Source of the DNA: Ilex aquifolium
Taxonomy: Eukaryota > Streptophyta > Magnoliopsida > Aquifoliales > Aquifoliaceae
NCBI GenBank assembly: GCA_951799425.1
Contig: OX637393.1
Span: 15,872,244-15,936,243, forward strand
Direction of reading: 5' to 3'
DNA length: 64,000 bases
Shown here: positions 58,911-64,000 of the stretch, one piece after another
Numbering within the stretch: position 1 is the first letter of the stretch
How the letters are laid out: the number at the start of each line of letters is the position of its first letter
The notes under the pieces: generated by a model
Told to the model about the DNA's origin: nothing
The model's database searches: none
What the model saw: the letters and a program-made list of their open reading frames with translations, nothing else
Position numbers and translations under genes: made by a program

Positions 58911-59727
58911 ATGGGTCAACAACCGGGGAACAAAAACTCGGCTTGCCGGGAGGAGGCTCTGCCTCCGCCCGCACCCGCGGAACCATCCATTGCGGTGACT
59001 CTCGTGGTCGGGCAACAACTTTTACAGACCATGCAGCTGCTGGTAAACGAGAACTAGCAAATCATCTAGTTGATGCTCACCCCGGGAGGCATCGCCCCTC
59101 AGCCTATAGGATGAGTACCACTCCCTCCGACGAGAAAAGAACCGCAACCTCTCCACTCTGGGCCCCAAGCCGGCCCCACCATAGGGCCCTACACCAGAAC
59201 ACCTCTGGGCAGCGCCAAGGTGCCCCTCGCCCCGGAGTCTACACCGCCACGGGAGTCCCAAGAATCTACACCGCCACAAGAATCCGGGAGAAAGTATCAC
59301 GCGCCCCTGCGCTCGCCTGCTCAGTGCATAATGTCTTCACCCACCATGAGGCAAGCCCAGACCCTATCCCGAGAAAGCCCGACGTCTCGGAGACAGCTCC
59401 ACAGACCTCGAGAGACCACACTCCGAGACTAGAGGCGCCCAAATCCTTTCTTCCTACTCCACGGGAGCCCTCCACGCCTTCGTTATCATCTACTGTACCA
59501 TGTTTGAGACTATACGTGGATGGGTACTCCACCAGCGAGGATAGCAGCATAGGACTAGTGCTGATCAGCCCCCATTGCACTCCAATCAAGTACGTTATCT
59601 CCCTCCACATTTCAACATCCAACAACCAAGCTAAATATGAGGCTCTCAAATCAGGCTTCAAGCTCGCATTGGAGATGGAGGCCATCTGCCTGACAGCCTA
59701 CAATGAATCACAGCTGATAGTCAACTA
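58911..59727 (+). pseudogene. Gag start fused by deletion to a gypsy RNase H fragment
   Basis: From 58911 MGQQPGNKNSACREEALPPP marks a gag N-terminus that stops at 59055. A second frame (58943-59727) passes through Pro/Arg/Thr-rich sequence and, from about 59505, reads LRLYVDGYSTSEDSSIGLVL, ISTSNNQAKYEALKSGFKLA and YNESQLIVN, then TAG. That is the RNase H (RVT_3-like) domain that normally follows RT, with its first Asp (VDG) and Glu (KYEAL). Everything between gag and RNase H is gone. The 261-residue frame is a fossil. Confidence 0.8.
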
Positions 59728-59739
59728 GGTAAAGGGAGG

Positions 59740-60420
59740 GATCTCCTCGGTGTCCGTACCCAACGCCCCAGCACCTAGCACCAGTGCCAGCGCACCTACC
59801 TATGCAGTGGCGTCGCCCAAATCGCTTGCAAGGCATCACCCAAGGCCATTGTCTACCCAGTGGCATTGCCCAGACCACCTGCTGCAAGCGTTGCACAGAC
59901 CGCTCAACTCCAAGGCGTCGTCCACAATCCTCAGCGTGCACACCAGCACTCAGCGCTTAGCACCAGTCAGCGCCAACACTAACGTCTGCCAGCCAGCGCC
60001 AACGTCCAGCGCCTGTGCCCAGAGGACAACGCCCAGCGCCTGTGGCAAGCGGATAGCGCCCAATGTACAACGCCCAGCGCTTGTACCCATCGGACAACGT
60101 CCAGCGCCTGCGCCTAGTGGACAACATCTAGTGGCTGCTCCCAACGAACAACGCCCAGCTCCTACGCCATGCGGACAACGCCCAATGGACTACACCCAGC
60201 GCTTGCGCCCAGCGGACAACATCCAGCACCTATGCCCAGCAAACAACGTGCAATGCCTACACCCAACGGACAGCACCCGGCAGACAACGCCCAGCACCAA
60301 TGCCCAGCGGACAGCCCCCAGTGGACAATGTCAACGTCTGTGCCCAGTGGACAACGCCCACAATCCTTAATGTGCACACCAGCGATAAGCACCAGCCAGC
60401 ACTAGCGCCAACGCCCAGCG
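59740..60420. repeat. Minisatellite 1, about 27-bp GC-rich units
   Basis: Irregular repeats of GACAACGCCCAGCGCC + TGTGCCCAGCG fill the stretch; clearest at 60000-60360. Frames such as 59750-60370 are repeat products (QRPAPAPSGQ-like). Confidence 0.85.
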
Positions 60421-60564
60421 CCCTAGCCTGCGTCACCCATGGCCACCGCCCAGTGGTGTCTCCCAGCCACTACCAGTTGCGTCGCCCTCTGCCTCCAGCC
60501 GTGGTGTCACCTAGTTGGCCCACGGTGTCTCCTTATGTAGCCCACATCTTTGGCGCCACTACAC

Positions 60565-60865
60565 CTGTACCCAGCACTCCTCGACGTCCATGCCTAGCGG
60601 CGTCCAATACTCCTCAACGTCCATGCCCAATAGCGTCCATCATTCCTTGACATCCATGCCCAGCGGCGTCCAACGCCCCTCGGCGTCCGCGCCCAGCGGC
60701 GCCCAGAGTCCCTCGACGTCTATGTCAAGCGACGCCCAGTGCCCTTCTACATCTGTGCCCAACGGCGTCTGTGCCCAGCGACGCCAAGTGCCCCTCGGTG
60801 TTCGTGCCCAGCCGCGCCTAGTGTCTCTCGTCATCCTCGCCCAACGGCGTCCGTGCCTCAATCTC
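60565..60865. repeat. Minisatellite 2, about 33-36-bp units
   Basis: Units like GTCCATGCCCAGCGGC + GTCCAACGCCCCTCG recur eight or so times, related to minisatellite 1 by the CCCAGCG core. Confidence 0.82.
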
Positions 60866-60869
60866 CAAC

Positions 60870-62010
60870 TTAGCGGCCCTCATGAGAGTCGCTAGAAAGC
60901 TTGGTCTATCTCTGTCTCTACTCTCACACAGATAGTCTATATCTCCAGCTTAGCGGCTCTCTCGTGAGTCGCCAAAAGCTTGGCTATCTCTGCTCTACTC
61001 TCAAGCAAGCAGCCTTTATCTCCAACTTAGTGACCATCACGAGAGTCGCCAAAAGCTTGGTCTATCTCTGTCTCTACTCTCACGCAAACAGCCTATATCT
61101 CCAACTTAGCGGCTCTCTCGAGAGTCGCTAAAAGCTTGACCTATGTCTGCTCTACTCTCAAGCAGGCAGTCTATATCTCCAGCTTAGCGGTTCTCACGAG
61201 AGTCGCCAAAATATTGGTCTATCTCTGATCTGCTCTCATGTAGGCAACCTATATCTCTAGCTTAGCGGCTCTCATGAGAGTCGCCAAAAGCTTGGCCTAT
61301 CTCTGTTCTGCTCTCACGCAGGAGCCTATATCTCTAGGTTAGCGGCTCTCTCACGAGTTCTTAAAAGCTTGGTCTATCTCTGCTTCGCTCTCAAGCAAGT
61401 AGCCTATGTATCAAGTTTAGCGGTTCTCTCACGAGTCGTCACAAGCTCGGCATAACTCTGTCTCTGCTCTTACGCAGGCAGTCTATGTCTCTAGCTTAGC
61501 GACTCTCACGAGTGTCGCCAAAAGCTTGGCCTTATTTTTCCCCTGCTTTCACGTAGGTAGCCTATGTATCTAGCTTAGCAGATACCTCACGATTCAGCAT
61601 AAGCTCGGCCTAACTCTGCCTCTGCTCTCACGCAGGCAGCCTATGTCTCCAGCTTATTGGCTCTCTCGCGAGTCACCAAAAGCTTGGTCTATCTCTGCTC
61701 CGCTCTCAAGCAGGCAGTCTATGTCTCCAGCTTAGCGGCTCTTTCACGAGTCACCAAAAGCTTGGTCTATCTCTGCTCTGCTCTCAAGGAAGCAGCCTAT
61801 CTCTCCAGCTTAGCGACTCTCACGAGAGTCACCAAAAGCTTGGTCTATCTTTGCTCTGCTCTCAAGCAGACAACCTATATCTCCAGCTTAGCGACTCTCA
61901 TGAAAGTTGCTAAAAGCTTAGCCTATCTCTACTCTGCTCTCAAACAGACAGTCTATGTCTCCAGCTTAGCGGTTCTCACGAGAGTCGCCACAAGCTCGGC
62001 CTAACTCAAC
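60870..62010. repeat. Minisatellite 3, 77-78-bp units, about 14 copies
   Basis: Units contain CTCCAGCTTAGCGGCTCTC, GAGAGTCGCCAAAAGCTTGG and TCTATCTCTGCTCTGCTCTC. At 78 bp the period is a multiple of three, so some frames stay open as a 26-residue repeat (LVYLCSALKQAVYVSSLA in 61657-62004). Coding use is unlikely. Confidence 0.9.
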
Positions 62011-62930
62011 CTGTGCTTATACGCAAACAGCCTCGTTCTCTAGAAGCTCGGCCTCGAGAGTTGTTGTTCTCTCATGAGCCAACCTCAAATGCAGCCTGAT
62101 GTCTAGGTCTCTCTTCCACCAAAGCTCTCGACACCTCGTTGAGTTTGAGCATCCTCAAAAGTACGAAAAAGTCGCAACCATCTGCAAATTTCTGAAACCA
62201 GAATGTCAGCATGACCAAACATACAGAAAAGAGGGTTCCACATAACAACGGAGTACCATAGCAAATTCCTCTATCTCATAATCGATGATACCCTTAAGAC
62301 CCCGATAGCTGACATCCAAGGGTGTCACAAACCTCCAAAGTCTCTCCTTAGCCAAAATTCACTTCCTGCAGTAGGGACACCAAGCCATTACTAGAAGCAG
62401 GATAATTATGTGAAGCGTTGGGGGCATCAAACCCCGTCTTCCGAGAAACAGCAGGACCGTCAGACCTCAGCTGGGAAATAATGGGGGCATTAGATCTCAC
62501 CCCTTCTAGGAGGAGGGGAAGTCACTATCCTAGTGATGTAGAGAGCCTTCGTCGTAAATGATCAACCACGGGATCACCAGTGAAAGAGATAATGTTCATA
62601 AACCAAAGACATCATCAATTTGCATGGGTCCTCCATAGTGTCGCCCGTGGCACCGCCCAGTCTTATGTCTTCCCTAGTGTTGCCCAGGTTCATACCCATG
62701 GCGCCACTCTCCAAAATGTCTCCATCTCCATGCGTCGAAGCATCCATTCTTCTCTTCATCCTCTCTCTAACAATGGCATTACCAAATAGAGAAATAAGCT
62801 TCAAAAATGCCATCGATGGAAAGCTGAAGAAGCCACCATATGGAACAAGATATCTGTTCTACCCAAAGAAAGGAGCTCACTCATGCCCTCAACCCCCAAT
62901 CACTACTAGGGCTTGGGGCATGAGGGCAAA
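62011..62930. other. 3' interior of the satellite-bearing gypsy element
   Basis: No domain recognised. Minisatellite-like CGCCCAGT phrases recur near 62640-62710. The segment ends in the purine tract before the 3' LTR. Confidence 0.55.
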
Positions 62931-63516
62931 TGACGAGCCCAAATTTAACTGGGTCAGGCCCAATTAATGAGCTAGGCCCAAATCAGCTACAAGGTGGGTC
63001 AAGACCAATTCATGAATTCGGCCCAGTTTAGAGTTCAAGGAGTCCAGAAGGATTAGAACACGTGGGGAGCAATTATTGGGATACTCACTCTCGAAGATTA
63101 AGACAACTTTTAATTGTACTTACCTTTTGTAGCTCCCCGAAGATCTAGTACCTTTACCCTCAAGTCACCGCCTCAACTTAGGTTTTGTGCCTATAAATTG
63201 TAAGCTCTCTCTACATGAGAGGACACCTCTCTACACACCCCACACATAGCTTTTCTTTATCCTAACTATTATATCCCTCAAGGGGCTACCCATTGTTCTC
63301 TCTCTCGTTCACCTTACTTAATCAATAAAAGGCCCCCCCGGCCACCGTTGCCGTTTCCCTGAGTGGAGTAGGTCACCCGAATCAAACCACTATATATTTG
63401 AGTGTTAACCCGATATTTACATTATTGTCATTGATTGCTCTATTAATTTTCCATTAATTACACTTTATCACACAATCGACTATTGATCTTGCATAAGACT
63501 GTTTTGTGCATCATCA
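62931..63516 (+). repeat. 3' LTR of the satellite-bearing gypsy element
   Basis: 586 bp; high similarity to the 5' LTR with scattered substitutions. Confidence 0.92.
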
Positions 63517-63521
63517 AAATC

Positions 63522-64000
63522 GACCAAAAACTATGTTGATATGTGGTTTGATTGCATATGTGATTTGAGTAATGTTACTGGAATATGATAAACTGACATA
63601 ACAGCCCACAAATAATGTCTTATGTGATATGATCTAATAATATAAATGCAAGTGCAATCGTTACAATTTTTTGTCAAAATCATGACACCTAACAGATAAC
63701 TCAACCAAATTATTATTTCAACATCACTCACTTTTTTTAGGTGTATTTATAGAATGAGTGTGCAATGCATCACTATATATAAGAAATTAAAGATAACCCG
63801 CACCTGAAGACATTGTATGTGAGAAGCGATGAATTTAAGGGGGAAAAAATCCAATGTTAATGGTTTTGAGAGGGATGTTGGTGGTCGTTAGACTCCCCAT
63901 AATTTGTAAGTTATAGCCTACATTACCATCAACTAATCACAAAAGATTTTTTAGTATTGTAGTACGATGGTGATGGTGATGGTGATGGTGAGTTTGAGAG
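63522..64000. other. Right edge of the window
   Basis: AT-rich DNA without recognised gene. A short (GATGGT)n run at about 63966-63988 lies at the very end. Confidence 0.6.

Larger units (their letters stand above)
58248..63516 (+). mobile_element. Gypsy LTR retrotransposon derivative with large deletion and internal satellites
   Basis: LTRs 58248-58826 and 62931-63516 start TGACGAGCCC and end GTGCATCATCA. After three bases the left LTR is followed by TGGCGCCGTCTGTGGG, a primer site. Before the right LTR lies a purine tract (about 62911-62930). Flanks are AAACC and AAATC, a 5-bp duplication with one change. The interior has a gag start joined to an RNase H fragment; protease, reverse transcriptase and integrase are missing. 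More than 2 kb of the interior is minisatellite. It is non-autonomous. Confidence 0.92.

Noticed and set aside
58943..59728. A 261-residue open frame that could be taken as a novel gene
   Set aside because: It lies between a gypsy primer site and minisatellites, its C-terminal third is a gypsy RNase H domain, and its N-terminal part is frame-shifted gag-region sequence.
59750..60370. A 206-residue Pro/Ala/Gln-rich frame
   Set aside because: It is the translation of a 27-bp minisatellite; overlapping frames on both strands are equally open.
60870..62010. Regular 78-bp repeats considered as a CRISPR-like array
   Set aside because: The whole unit is repeated with no unique spacers, inside a plant LTR retrotransposon.

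Overview
The window is nuclear DNA of a flowering plant, probably a dicot. Tiny AT-rich intergenic spaces, plant splice sites, a VQ-motif gene, a plant-type RRM gene and many plant-type LTR retrotransposons, an L1-type LINE and TIR elements point there. I cannot name the species. No CRISPR array, rRNA or tRNA gene was seen.

Only two host genes look usable. One is a single-exon VQ-motif regulator (6828-7496). The other is a small RNA-recognition-motif (RRM) protein, probably organelle-targeted, whose four coding exons I joined by splice sites and phase: exon 1 at 28403-28547 and exons 2-4 at 43028-43584. Its first intron is about 14.5 kb and is packed with transposons. Host-gene debris consists of a hydroxypyruvate/glyoxylate reductase-like exon (26734-27036) and a plastid rpoA fragment (44370-44602).

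Layout: 464-4989 minus-strand Ty1/copia element with both short LTRs; 6.8-7.5 kb VQ gene; 7.5-12.2 kb quiet DNA with MITE-like elements; 12245-13530 hAT-like element with 8-bp target duplication; 14003-18413 degenerate plus-strand gypsy element with a 2.07-kb LTR; 18414-20871 truncated non-autonomous LTR element on the minus strand; 21081-26284 second minus-strand copia element with both LTRs; 26.7-27.8 kb reductase pseudogene and two nested hAT-like elements; 28.4-43.6 kb RRM gene, whose intron 1 holds a 5.35-kb LINE, a long inverted duplication of a PIF/Harbinger element, a small fold-back element and a hAT-like element rich in TTTCG motifs; 43.8-48.7 kb MITEs, rpoA fragment, GA/GT-rich tandem repeats, a retrotransposon-type ORF remnant and a CACTA-like end; 50.3-53.8 kb a copia gag/LTR remnant split by a 2.2-kb solo gypsy LTR; 54.7-58.2 kb AT-rich DNA; 58248-63516 a deleted gypsy element with both LTRs whose interior is mostly minisatellite.

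I see no operon-like or pathway-like gene set and no convincing unknown molecular system. The most informative structures are the split RRM gene with its transposon-filled intron, the inverted Harbinger pair that shares the same inactivating lesions, and the satellite-bearing gypsy derivative. Family names come from recognised motifs and from memory of plant families; no database search was run.
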